From positions 1 to 36,683 of the forward strand of contig CAJWZC010000033.1 in assembly GCA_913049915.1 (NCBI GenBank): a stretch of DNA of 36,683 nt, written 5' to 3'. Source of the DNA: an uncultured Colwellia sp. GTDB taxonomy: Bacteria; Pseudomonadota; Gammaproteobacteria; Enterobacterales; Alteromonadaceae. This document shows, one piece after another, positions 26,355 through 34,871 of this stretch (position 1 is the first letter of the stretch; every line of letters starts with the position of its first letter). The notes below the pieces were generated by a model, which ran no database searches, was not told the DNA's origin, and was given only the letters and a program-made list of their open reading frames with translations. Made by a program: the position numbers and the translations under genes.

Positions 26355-27287
26355 ATGGATAATTCAAAACCTACACAACAAATAGAACAGGGCAATAGTG
26401 AAAAAAATTCAGGCCCGCTTATTATTTTTATTGTTACTTTTATAGTAGTCGTTGTGGCTTTATGGCAGTTTTCAGGAGAGAAAACTGAAAAGCGTGCTAT
26501 TGACTCAAGTGTGTTATTAAAAGAAGAGCAGGCGTTAGCAGTATCTCTTCCTACGCAAAAACTAGAAGAAGATAAAGAACTTATTATATTACCTCCGGTA
26601 ATACCTATTGGTAAAGCTGTTACGGCAAAGGTCAAAGAGTTAGTTATTGACCAGGACGTTATTATTGTTTTACCAGCATTAGATGAAAGTGACGATTGGA
26701 TACAAGAAAAGTTACCTGAGTTAACTTGGCGTAATGAATTATTGTCATTACTTATTACAGAAGATATTATTCGACGTTTTGTGGTCTTTACTGATAACTT
26801 TGCTCAGGGTTTGCTTGCTTATGAGCATAGTGTTTTTATTCAGCCTAAAGTGAAGTTCTCTGTTGATGAGCAATCACTTAATGTTGATGGTGAGCAGAAT
26901 GTATGGCAATGGGATAGTTTAACAAGTAAACGTTTCGACTCATATGTCGACTTGTTACGCTCTGTTGAGAGCACAACACTGGTTGATTGGTATATTGATA
27001 TCAAACCACTAGTTGATGAAGCTTACCTTGAGCTGGGTTATGAAGACGATTTTACTTATACATTGCAAGACGCAATAACTAGGGTACTGGATATGGAGTT
27101 ACCGAAATCGACAATGGATGTAACTCGAACGAGTGTTATGTACAAATTCCATGATGTACAATTGGAAGCATTAGATGATAGTGACAAACTTATGTTACGT
27201 ATAGGTAAAGAAAATCTATTAATTATTAAATCGGTATTATTAGAAATTAACGAAAAACTGACTAAACGTCTAAATGATAACGGTTAA
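26355..27287 (+). CDS. DUF3014 family membrane-anchored protein
   Basis: This protein appears to belong to the DUF3014 family of uncharacterised gammaproteobacterial proteins. I chose the ATG at 26355 (MDNSKPTQQIEQ), giving 310 residues, because upstream codons read non-protein-like sequence; an upstream in-frame ATG at 26286 is possible. Residues 21-39 (PLIIFIVTFIVVVVALWQF) form a single membrane helix, followed by a linker and a large, mostly acidic domain likely in the periplasm (WRNELLSLLITEDIIRRFVV, YVDLLRSVESTTLVDWY, ITRVLDMELP). No catalytic motif is visible. It is followed by ffs in the same direction. Confidence 0.8.
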   Translation: MDNSKPTQQIEQGNSEKNSGPLIIFIVTFIVVVVALWQFSGEKTEKRAIDSSVLLKEEQALAVSLPTQKLEEDKELIILPPVIPIGKAVTAKVKELVIDQDVIIVLPALDESDDWIQEKLPELTWRNELLSLLITEDIIRRFVVFTDNFAQGLLAYEHSVFIQPKVKFSVDEQSLNVDGEQNVWQWDSLTSKRFDSYVDLLRSVESTTLVDWYIDIKPLVDEAYLELGYEDDFTYTLQDAITRVLDMELPKSTMDVTRTSVMYKFHDVQLEALDDSDKLMLRIGKENLLIIKSVLLEINEKLTKRLNDNG

Positions 27288-27342
27288 TACTCACTAATGA
27301 GATTAAAAAACCATCAAGCAGTATGTTTTTATTAACTTGTGC

Positions 27343-27371
27343 TTGCATCTACTAATATGATTAGCGATAAT
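27343..27371 (+). promoter_or_regulatory. sigma-70 promoter of ffs
   Basis: TTGCAT (27343-27348), 17 bases, GATAAT (27366-27371), followed by a GC-rich discriminator (tcgcagcgc). The implied start near 27378 gives a 5' leader of about 35 bases, consistent with RNase P trimming of the 4.5S precursor. The GC-rich discriminator suggests growth-rate (stringent) control. Confidence 0.6.
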
Positions 27372-27412
27372 TCGCAGCGCTTTAAGAGCTAATTTGTTTT
27401 TAAAGCCTCTAT

Positions 27413-27526
27413 GGTGACCCTTTCGGTCCCCTCGCAATGATACTCTGTGAACTCGGCCAGATCTGGAAGGAAGCAACCGCAGCAGACGACTCATGTGCCG
27501 AGGTGCGGCTGTTTGGGTTGCCACCC
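27413..27526 (+). ncRNA. ffs: 4.5S RNA, signal recognition particle RNA
   Basis: This is the RNA scaffold of the bacterial signal recognition particle, which binds Ffh and targets membrane proteins to FtsY. The diagnostic apical region reads GGCCAGATCTGGAAGGAAGC at 27456-27475, with the GGAA-type tetraloop, followed by the A-C rich symmetric loop. The ends pair (GGTGACCC at 27413-27420 with GGGTTGCC at 27515-27522). The length of about 114 bases equals that of E. coli. An antisense open frame over this region is a shadow. Confidence 0.95.
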
Positions 27527-27944
27527 AATATACTCCTCCTGAATACCTGTAATTCGATCAGTTATAAGAAGATCATAAACGTAAAATCACATCATAGTTA
27601 ATTTTTTACTACCCTTTTAAGTATACAGGCTATTATTTTAATCAATAATCACCCTATTAAGTTTACAATGCTAATACGAATAAAAGCTAAATACTCACTG
27701 AGATGGAAGTTATCATAGACCTCGATTTATAGTGTTCTAATTGAGTTATGTTTATAAATCTATATAAAGGTAATATTGAGATATTCAAGCGCTCCTTGTT
27801 TATGTGATGGCATAGTTAACTACCCTCGAATTACTTTGCTATTTTAGTCAAAATACAAATAGTTAATTGGAAAAGTATAAGTATTTAAAAGACGCGAAAA
27901 TTTATATTCGTTATACCCTAATGAGATATAAAAAAGAGCTATTC
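27527..27944. other. AT-rich intergenic region after ffs
   Basis: About 420 bases with no supportable gene, no strong terminator and no recognisable repeat. Confidence 0.5.
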
Positions 27945-28765
27945 ATGAAATTAATACAAGAGTTTTATCCATTAGCTCCTAGCTTTTGAAGCAAAGCGTT
28001 TACAAAAATAAGTACTTGCGTTGGATGAATCCCAATTGATTGATTACCCTGATAAGTTTGAAGGTAACGCTTCTATTCCTATGATTTCAGTTAATGGTAA
28101 AATTAATAATGACTTTAATGGGCCCATCAAAATGACGCCCCGATTAAAAAAATCGCCTTATATTAAGCAAATTATAGCCTTGTTTGGTGAAGTCATAGGA
28201 CGTTCATGTTTAATGAGATTAGCGCCTGATTGTGAAGTGCCTATTTATAGTGAGACTAATTATCATTGGTGAAAACGAGTGCCTATACACATTCCGATTA
28301 TTACCTATGAAAATGTTCTTTTTTACTATGCTGATAAACATGTCAATATGGACGTTGGTCAGGCATGGATTTTTGACTCTTGGAAATACCATAGTGTACA
28401 TAATGGTGGGAAGACATTACGTGTGCATCTAGTAATCGATATTTGTGGGTCTAGTCAATTTGGGAAATTAGTTGAAAACTCTTATACCTCTTATACTAAA
28501 AATATTTCAATAGAATTTAAAACTAATTTCTTAGAAGTTGAGTTGCAAAGTCAGGTAGCTATTCATACAAAGCAATTCAATGCCCCTGTAGTCATGATTC
28601 CAGGTTTAATGGTTTAATTAATGATGTAATCAATGATGCTTCGAATGTAAAAATAGATATAACGATATTGTATTATTAAAAAAAATGAGTGACCAATTAA
28701 AATATCATTGGCGCAGTTTATGGTCATTTTATGGTAAAACTGAAGCCGGTTGGGCTCATTTTTAA
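27945..28765 (+). pseudogene. Decayed aspartyl/asparaginyl beta-hydroxylase family gene
   Basis: The remains of one protein can be read across frames. ATG 27945 gives MKLIQEFYPLAPSF, then a one-base insertion in TTTT (27984-27987) shifts to FEAKRLQK. A TAA at 28009-28011 follows, then a long open stretch (FEGNASIPMISVNG, GRSCLMRLAPDCEVP, NYHW) to TGA at 28270-28272. It continues in the same frame (KRVPIHIPI, GQAWIFDSWKYHSVHN, LRVHLVID) to 28617, and a frame-shifted tail (HWRSLWSFYGKTEAGWAHF) ends at 28765. The pattern matches the bacterial 2-oxoglutarate-dependent Asp/Asn beta-hydroxylase family (Asp_Arg_Hydrox). The expected metal-binding H-x-D reads Y-S-E, so catalysis would be lost even without the stops. 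There are at least four lesions. Confidence 0.8.
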
Positions 28766-29293
28766 AAATTAAGAATGTTTAGCTTAAAATAAGTAAATAC
28801 CTTAGGAGACGAGTTCATTGCTGACAATACTGCTCCATTAAACAGATATTTACCTATTACATACTTATGCCAGCTTTAAACATTCAATTATCAAATCAAA
28901 AGAAATAGCTTTTATTGGTTTATACAAGGGACAAGATTTAATGCTATTTTCACGAGTTAGTTGTTTCTATTGTACCCTAAAACTGGCTGTTATTTACTTT
29001 CACTAAAATTCTAAGATAAAAGAATAGTAGTTTTTAGGATAGTAAACAGAACCTATTTTTTAAGAATTAGGATTGTGTAGTCGTAGGAAAAGTATAAATA
29101 CAGTTACAATAGGTACTGTATAAAATAAGGGCGGGGGTAACTTAATTATATTCTAAGAATAAGTCGAAATAATCAAGGGGTGTAACAGTACTGCTATGAT
29201 TTACCATTACACTTCTAAGTCTGATTGTCTTAGTATATTGATTAACAAAAAATATTAATTCTGGGTGTGGGTATTCTATTACTATCTAATATT
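28766..29293. other. Non-coding or fully decayed region
   Basis: Short open fragments occur just after the pseudogene (about 28800-28870 and 28900-29010) but I recognise nothing in them. The rest is AT-rich with no gene, RNA or repeat that I can support. Confidence 0.45.
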
Positions 29294-29326
29294 AAATATA
29301 CTTAGTTCTATTTACTAAGTATATTT
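29294..29326 (-). terminator. Hairpin at the end of the comFB-like gene
   Basis: AAATATACTTAG (29294-29305) and CTAAGTATATTT (29315-29326) form a perfect 12-bp stem with a nine-base loop. It overlaps the last codons of the minus-strand gene and is followed leftward by a T-rich run. It is probably its terminator. Confidence 0.55.
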
Positions 29327-29590
29327 ATTAGTTACATTTACATCCATAAACTCAAGTGCTTTAGCAATAGCTTTTTTTACCTTGCTTTCCATATCAAAAC
29401 GCTCTGAAGGTGGTAAATAAAAGGCCATGTCAACTTCATGTCGGATATAGCGTGTTGGCAATTGATTTAATACGACGCAAGTTAAGTCAGCAATAAAATC
29501 AATATCATATTTTTCATCAAACTTACCCATGGCAAAGTGTTGCATAACTAATTTTTCATAATAATTATGAATATCATCTGATATTTTCAT
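29315..29590 (-). CDS. ComFB-like late competence family protein
   Basis: This 91-residue protein resembles the ComFB family. The start at 29590 (MKISDDIHNYYEKLV) is chosen over an upstream ATG because an AAGAGG ribosome binding site lies 4-9 bases before it and the family begins here. Conserved landmarks are DFIADLTCVVLNQLPTRYIRHEVDMAFY, in which the LNQLPxRY-RH-D core is characteristic (short excerpts: LNQLPTRY, DMAFYLPPSER). The biochemical function of ComFB proteins in Gram-negatives is poorly known; some relatives elsewhere bind cyclic di-AMP or cyclic di-GMP, which I note only as a possibility. It lies downstream of priC in the same direction, 104 bases apart. Confidence 0.8.
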   Translation of the reverse strand: MKISDDIHNYYEKLVMQHFAMGKFDEKYDIDFIADLTCVVLNQLPTRYIRHEVDMAFYLPPSERFDMESKVKKAIAKALEFMDVNVTNKYT

Positions 29591-29694
29591 AGAGCCTCTT
29601 TTTAAAATAATTGCATAAGAAATGTTCAAGTTAGCGTATACAAAGAGTAACCTGACTTAAAAAAAAATGCTAATTTATAAGCTGATGATTTTTA

Positions 29695-30378
29695 CTATCT
29701 GAGGTTTAATTTCTCTGCTTTCTCTATATTACGCTCAATTGAAGATATAGCTTTACGGCATCTTCCTAGGCGTTGATGTAAAGCAAGTACTTCCTGTGAA
29801 AGTATATCCGTATTAGCCCCCTTAGATCGCATACGCTGTTGTTCTCGATCTGTGATCATCTCTATAAGCCTTCTTTCAAACTCATGATGCTCGCTTAACT
29901 GTTGATATAGTTGGTAGCTGGACAGTAATACTGATTTAGCCATCTTACTATATTTGTCATTTTGTTTTAATTGAGCTGCTTGGGCTGATTTTATTCTTAC
30001 TTTCTTTCTCGCATCAAAGTTTGCTTGCGCTGCTTGGTGCATAGCAGGATTAGCTTGGATAGCATTCATTAATGCGGTAATTTGTTGTTCTATGTGCAGT
30101 AGCGATGATTTGGCAAATTCTGCTTTGTTGGTATTACCAACACTTGAGCGATATAACCGTGAAAATTCCGATAACCGTTTTTTTACTTCTTCAACGTATA
30201 AATAAATTTTATCACTTTCAGTTATAAATAAATGTCGAGAGAAAAGATCGTTATTTTCAATAAGGCGATGAGATTTATGTTTACTGTTTAATTGATCAGT
30301 TTGCTTTGCTTGTACACTTAAATGCTCAATAAGCATTGATAAACGACTGATAGCAATTTCGTGGGGAGTATTTAGCAT
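29695..30378 (-). CDS. priC: Primosomal replication protein PriC
   Basis: PriC recognises abandoned replication forks, binds SSB and helps load DnaB for restart. The 227-residue protein aligns by eye with E. coli PriC (175 residues): NNDLFSRHLF near residue 42, YVEEVKKRLSEF, then FERRLIEMITDREQQR and HQRLGRCRKAISSIERNIE at the C-terminus, where basic DNA- and SSB-binding residues cluster. It is longer mainly in the middle, with a lysine- and alanine-rich helix. The start codon lacks a clear ribosome binding site; the second Met (codon 15) is an alternative but would cut into the conserved N-terminal helix. Confidence 0.85.
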   Translation of the reverse strand: MLNTPHEIAISRLSMLIEHLSVQAKQTDQLNSKHKSHRLIENNDLFSRHLFITESDKIYLYVEEVKKRLSEFSRLYRSSVGNTNKAEFAKSSLLHIEQQITALMNAIQANPAMHQAAQANFDARKKVRIKSAQAAQLKQNDKYSKMAKSVLLSSYQLYQQLSEHHEFERRLIEMITDREQQRMRSKGANTDILSQEVLALHQRLGRCRKAISSIERNIEKAEKLNLR

Positions 30379-30498
30379 ATATAAAATGATGATGTTATAA
30401 GAGCCGTAATCATACCGTAGTTCTAATCAAAGCTAAAACAGTATAAATGTCTCAAGTAATAGGGTAAATACTGTGAGTAATGAAAATTGCTATATGTG

Positions 30499-30543
30499 AA
30501 AAAGCATCACTTTGTAATTATAAATTTACATGTATTGCTTTTT
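30499..30543. promoter_or_regulatory. Nested hairpin containing a TyrR-box-like site
   Basis: AAAAAGCA (30499-30506) pairs with TGCTTTTT (30536-30543). Inside, TGTAAT-TATAAA-TTTACA (30513-30530) matches the TyrR box at 11 of 12 positions. It is 135 bases before priC and about 500 before the receptor gene. In DNA this AT-rich a chance match is possible. Confidence 0.35.
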
Positions 30544-30873
30544 ATTATTTAAGTTATTGTTTACAAAGATTTATTATTGTTTTTTTACTGTTGATTGTTT
30601 ATTGAACTATGTGATGGTTGGTTATATATATCTTGTATATCTCATTGTAATCAAAGGAATTGATCTGTTTGTTACCTAAATGTAACTGTAAGTAGTTTGT
30701 TATTATTATTTATTTGTCAAAAAAAATATATACTTAAATATTTAAAGTTGTATATTGGTTAAGTTATTATATATCAGTATCTTATGATTTTCATTCAATG
30801 ATTGGAATCATATCTTATTTGTGTCTAAGTATTTCTAAATGTTAAGAAGTTTACGATCCTATTGCATTTGGTG

Positions 30874-30903
30874 TTGACGATTCCTGTTATTCCCGTTTAC
30901 TAT
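30874..30903 (+). promoter_or_regulatory. Candidate promoter of the TonB-dependent receptor gene
   Basis: TTGACG (30874-30879), 18 bases, TACTAT (30898-30903). It would give a leader of about 120 bases that includes the AAAC repeat. Confidence 0.4.
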
Positions 30904-30978
30904 CTTAATCGACAGTTCAAGTCTAAAACTAGATAAAAAACTAACAAGGCAATATAGCTTTGAGTCTTTACAAAATAA

Positions 30979-31000
30979 AAACAAACAAACAAACAAACAA
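30979..31000 (+). repeat. AAAC tetranucleotide repeat, five copies
   Basis: Five perfect AAAC units (30979-30998) plus AA lie in the 5' untranslated region, about 30 bases before the receptor start codon. Short tandem repeats of this type can change copy number by slippage. Confidence 0.9.
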
Positions 31001-31030
31001 CCAATCACCTATGTGATCCAGGGAGTAAAC

Positions 31031-33922
31031 ATGTATAACAATAGTAAAGTAGCTAAAGCAATTCGTGTAGCAATGATGTTCGGTGCTGGCGCCGCAGCAG
31101 CAATCTCAGCACCAACCTTCGCAGCAGATGAAGGCATAGAAGAAGTAGAAAGAATTCAAGTGACAGGTTCACGTATTCAGCGAGCAGAAATGGAAGGTGC
31201 TAATCCAGTTCAAATTATTACTCGCGAAGATTTAGTTGCCACAGGTATTACAAATATCGGGGATATACTACAAGAAATTCCATCTGTCGCAGGTGCGGGA
31301 ACTAATACTGCAATTAATAATGGTGGTAGTGGTGCTGTACGTGTGTCATTGCGTGGCTTGGGATCTGACCGTACTTTAGTTCTATTAAATGGTCGTCGTA
31401 TGGTTGCATCAGGTACAGGAGCAAACAGTTCTGTTGATTTAAGTACTATCCCTACAGCAATTGTTAAACGTATAGAAGTATTAAAAGATGGTGCGTCAGC
31501 TATTTATGGCTCAGATGCTATCGCCGGTGTAGTTAATATAATAACTCGTGATGACTTCGAAGGTTTCGAATCTAACATGATGTATGATGTTTCTACTCAA
31601 GAAGGTGATGGTGAGACTAAGTCTCTTGATTTTACCGTCGGTTTTGCAAGTGACAAAGGTAACGCAGTTGTAAGTGCATATTATACTCAACAAGGTGCTC
31701 AATGGTCAGGCGATAGAGATTGGTCAGCATACGAGTTAGATATGGATTTCGATGGTGAAGTATCTAAAGGTGGTTCTTCTGCTCCTCCATGGGGTCGTTA
31801 TAACGGTATTGACGGTAGCGTTGGTGGAGAAGATTGTGGCTCGTTTACCCACGGCGCAGGAAGTGGTCCTGGTCAATCAGATCCAAGTGACTTTAGTAAC
31901 CCTACTGGTTACGATTGTTGGGATTGGGATAAAGATACTTATAACTATGCTCCTGCTAATTACCACTTAACGCCTCAAGAGCGTTACGGTATGTTCGCTT
32001 CAGGTAGATATGAATTTAATGATAATGTTAATTTCTTCACAGAATTAAGCTTTAGTCGTCGTCAGTCCGACACTAAACTTGCTCCTTTACCATTAGCACC
32101 CTTAGCCTTTTTTGGTTATTCAGCGCCTTACTCGGCTGATAACTACTATAACGAACAGTTTGGACCTAAAGATAGAAATGGTGCATCAGTAGATATAGCT
32201 GATTGGCGTCGTCGTATGGTAGAAACTGGAGGTCGAGATACGAGCTTTCGTATAGATACTGTACGGGCAGTTATTGGCTTTGAAGGTCAATTGACAGATA
32301 ATTGGGCGTATGAAGTTTCTTACATCTATGGTGCAAACGATGCTGCCACTAATGGCGCTGGTGGTGTTAATTTTGAAAAAGTAGCTACAGCTGTAGGTCC
32401 TTCGTTTATGAATGATGATGGTGGTGTCGTCTGTGGTACTGAAGACGATCCTATTGCGGGTTGTACATCGTTGAATGTATTTGGTACGCCAGGTACTGAT
32501 ACTGCTATTTCTCAAGAAATGATGGATTATATTACTTTTGATGCTCATGATTTAGGTTCAAACGAACAACAAATCATCTCATTAAGCGTTTTTGGTGATG
32601 CATTTGAATTACCTGCTGGTTCAGTTGGTGTTGCATTTGGTGTTGAACATAGAGAAGAAAATGGTGCTGATTTCCCTGATGCTCTTATTGCTTTAGGTAT
32701 TACTTCTGGCTCTTCGCGCTTACCTACAGAAGGTGGTTATACTGTTGATGAAGCATATTTAGAAGCTAACTTTCCAATTTTAAGTGATATGGCCTTTGCT
32801 AAGATCTTAGAAGTAGATGTAGCTGTTCGTTACTCTGACTACGATAGCTTTGGTGATACAACTAATGGGAAATTAGGCCTACGTTGGATGCCTCTAGATG
32901 GTTTAATGCTCCGTAGTACTGTTTCAACTGCTTTTAGAGCACCATCAACTGGTGCTTTATTTGCAGGGTCCTCAGATAATAGTCCTACAGTTGAAGATCC
33001 ATGTGCAAATAATCCAACAACCTTTTGTGTAGCTGATGGTGTGCCTGCTGCTGGTTTTGAACCAATTGGTGACCAATTATCTTCAACACGTGGTGGTAGT
33101 ACTGAAATTCAGCCAGAAGAAGCCGATATTCTTACTGTAGGTGTTGTTTATAGTCCAAACTTCATTGATGGTCTATCTTTAACTGTAGATTACTGGGATA
33201 TAGAATTAACTAACGCTATCTCAACTATCGGTGAACAGCTTATTCTAACTAAGTGTGCTTCAGAAGGTACTTACTGTGATAAAATTACTCGATATGGTTC
33301 TTCAGATGGTACTTTATACGGTAACTCCAAAGATATTGATGATAGAACGACTAATGTTGGTGGAGTAAATTCATCAGGTCTTGATTTTAATATAAACTAT
33401 AGCACTGAGATTGCTTCAGGTACCTTGAGAGTTAATCTTGATACAACTTATTATGCAACATATGATAAAATTCAAGCCGATGATTCAATCGTTGAACATG
33501 CTGGTAGATATTGGGATGCGTCATCAGGTGATGGTAACTTCCCAGATATAAAGTCTAACTTAAACCTTAGCTATGCTATGGATGACTGGTCTGTAGCCTA
33601 TGCAATTCGTTATATGGCAAGTGTTGAAGAGTCACTTGGTCTTGCTGAGTCAGGAGATTGGTCTCTTGAAGAGATCAGTCCAGATTTCCGTACTGAAGCT
33701 GTAGATGCTGGTTGGAATGTATTCCGAGATGTAGGCAGCAGTATCATTCATGATGCTAGATTTACTTACTACATGGATAATCTTACTGCAACTGTAGGTA
33801 TTGATAACTTATTTGATAAGGCACCACCATTTATGGCAAGTGGCTTTAATGATAATACTGATCCTCGTTCTTATAATACAACAGGACGTCATGCTTATAT
33901 TTCTTTAGGCGTTAAATTCTAG
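31031..33922 (+). CDS. TonB-dependent outer-membrane receptor
   Basis: This is an outer-membrane beta-barrel that takes up a ligand using TonB energy. The ATG at 31031 is preceded by AGGGAG at good spacing and gives 963 residues. A signal peptide ends near residue 31 (ISAPTFA). A possible TonB box is in EEVERIQVTG, the plug domain is at about 50-172 (ITREDLVATG, VRVSLRGLGSDRTLVLLNGRR, IEVLKDGASAIYGSDAIAGV), and the barrel ends in a terminal Phe (YISLGVKF). Several cysteine pairs occur in what should be surface loops (DCGSF...YDCW, VVCG...AGCTS, EDPCANN...FCV, TKCA...YCDK). The substrate cannot be told from sequence, and no nearby uptake or hydrolase gene points to it. Confidence 0.95.
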   Translation: MYNNSKVAKAIRVAMMFGAGAAAAISAPTFAADEGIEEVERIQVTGSRIQRAEMEGANPVQIITREDLVATGITNIGDILQEIPSVAGAGTNTAINNGGSGAVRVSLRGLGSDRTLVLLNGRRMVASGTGANSSVDLSTIPTAIVKRIEVLKDGASAIYGSDAIAGVVNIITRDDFEGFESNMMYDVSTQEGDGETKSLDFTVGFASDKGNAVVSAYYTQQGAQWSGDRDWSAYELDMDFDGEVSKGGSSAPPWGRYNGIDGSVGGEDCGSFTHGAGSGPGQSDPSDFSNPTGYDCWDWDKDTYNYAPANYHLTPQERYGMFASGRYEFNDNVNFFTELSFSRRQSDTKLAPLPLAPLAFFGYSAPYSADNYYNEQFGPKDRNGASVDIADWRRRMVETGGRDTSFRIDTVRAVIGFEGQLTDNWAYEVSYIYGANDAATNGAGGVNFEKVATAVGPSFMNDDGGVVCGTEDDPIAGCTSLNVFGTPGTDTAISQEMMDYITFDAHDLGSNEQQIISLSVFGDAFELPAGSVGVAFGVEHREENGADFPDALIALGITSGSSRLPTEGGYTVDEAYLEANFPILSDMAFAKILEVDVAVRYSDYDSFGDTTNGKLGLRWMPLDGLMLRSTVSTAFRAPSTGALFAGSSDNSPTVEDPCANNPTTFCVADGVPAAGFEPIGDQLSSTRGGSTEIQPEEADILTVGVVYSPNFIDGLSLTVDYWDIELTNAISTIGEQLILTKCASEGTYCDKITRYGSSDGTLYGNSKDIDDRTTNVGGVNSSGLDFNINYSTEIASGTLRVNLDTTYYATYDKIQADDSIVEHAGRYWDASSGDGNFPDIKSNLNLSYAMDDWSVAYAIRYMASVEESLGLAESGDWSLEEISPDFRTEAVDAGWNVFRDVGSSIIHDARFTYYMDNLTATVGIDNLFDKAPPFMASGFNDNTDPRSYNTTGRHAYISLGVKF

Positions 33923-33938
33923 AATATTAGTTCATAGT

Positions 33939-33967
33939 AAAAAGCCAGTCTTATGACTGGCTTTTTT
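33939..33967 (+). terminator. Rho-independent terminator of the receptor gene
   Basis: AAAAAGCCAGTC (33939-33950) pairs with GACTGGCTTTTT (33955-33966) around TTAT, ending in T residues. Confidence 0.93.
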
Positions 33968-34029
33968 ATGTCTTGTACGTAAAAATAGCTTTAATATTAT
34001 ATTTAATTAATACCATTCAATCTTAAGTT

Positions 34030-34480
34030 ATCCGTATCTAATTTAGTCTCTTGAGCAAGTTTTTATAATGCGTCTAACTTCAGTCACAAAAGTACCCAAT
34101 GTCTCTGTGTAGTTACTAATAATATTATTATATATTTGAAAGTATCGATTAAACACCTGATGTTGTCGTAATCAAGGGCAAACTTTTTCTCCAGGGTTAA
34201 CTTTGAGAAATAGGGTCGCAGCTTCATGTTCGTTACATTTTAAAATTTATTAGCTAAGTATAGTTGATGCCTAGCTATACCATCGAAAATTATTACTGAA
34301 TGACGACCTTCATTTTTTTGAAAGACTAATGATAAATGTTGTTCTATTATATCATATTGATAACACGAGATATTAGCGCTTTTATTGGACCAGTAGATGG
34401 ATATACCACGCCAAAAAATATGTATATTTAAACTTTTTCTGTTTTATTTACAGCCATTGGTCTTTTTCCTTACCATAGTA
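34030..34480 (-). pseudogene. Decayed IS630-family transposase
   Basis: Reading the minus strand in pieces gives consecutive IS630-type segments: KQKKFKYTY then, after a one-base loss in the A-run 34413-34418, FFGVVYPSTGPIKALISRVI. Next comes IEQHLSLVFQKNEGRHSVII with FDGIARH (family: DGAGWH) to a stop at 34240, then NVTNMKLRPYFSKL (family: NVxxxKLPPYSPELNP). These are followed by EKVCP-stop-LRQH (family: EQVWxWLRQ) and near 34040 CSRD-stop-I (family: RDW). The collinear order and the Trp-to-stop changes show an old transposase with several frameshifts and stops. No intact terminal repeats were identified, and the remaining DNA up to 34871 is AT-rich without other content. Confidence 0.72.
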
Positions 34481-34871
34481 AGAGGGTTCACTTCGTATTC
34501 TATTGATAAAGTGTGTTTTATCTTCGAGCCTATATTAACTTTACTAAGGTTTATATTTCATAGGATTGTATCGAATATTTCTATTTAATATTTTTTAAAA
34601 ACATTCTTAAATTTCTTTTGAATTTTTAGGATAACTTTAGTTACTTGTGATGCAAAAAATACCTAATTATTTGAATAGTATATAAATTATATTATGATGA
34701 TAATGTATATAAAAGTTGATTTTATATAATATTGTATTAACTCCTATTGTAATGGCTATCTGTATTTATTTCGTCTAAAATAATGACAACATATGTATAT
34801 AAAAACGTATTAGCTCATAGAATTAATGTTATTAGTATATTTGTAATATCGTGTTTTAACACTAATGTAAG

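Larger units (their letters stand above)
30379..31030. other. Long AT-rich leader between priC and the TonB-dependent receptor
   Basis: About 650 bases without a gene. It contains a nested hairpin (30499-30543), within it a TyrR-box-like palindrome (30513-30530), a candidate promoter (30874-30903) and an AAAC tandem repeat (30979-30998), each listed separately. Confidence 0.6.

Noticed and set aside
27303-27524. Minus-strand open frame of 73 codons
   Set aside because: It is antisense to the conserved 4.5S RNA, and its sequence is a by-product of the RNA structure.
28270-28272. TGA read as selenocysteine in the hydroxylase-like sequence
   Set aside because: The gene has other stops and frameshifts and has lost its metal-binding residues, so simple decay explains the TGA.
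30979-30998. AAAC repeat as a CRISPR or replication iteron
   Set aside because: Four-base units without spacers are a simple sequence repeat, not an array or iteron set.
32186-32548. 120-codon minus-strand open frame
   Set aside because: It is a shadow of the receptor coding sequence with protein-like composition only on the plus strand.
34397-34588. 63-codon plus-strand open frame
   Set aside because: It runs antisense to the decayed IS630 transposase and has no supporting signal.
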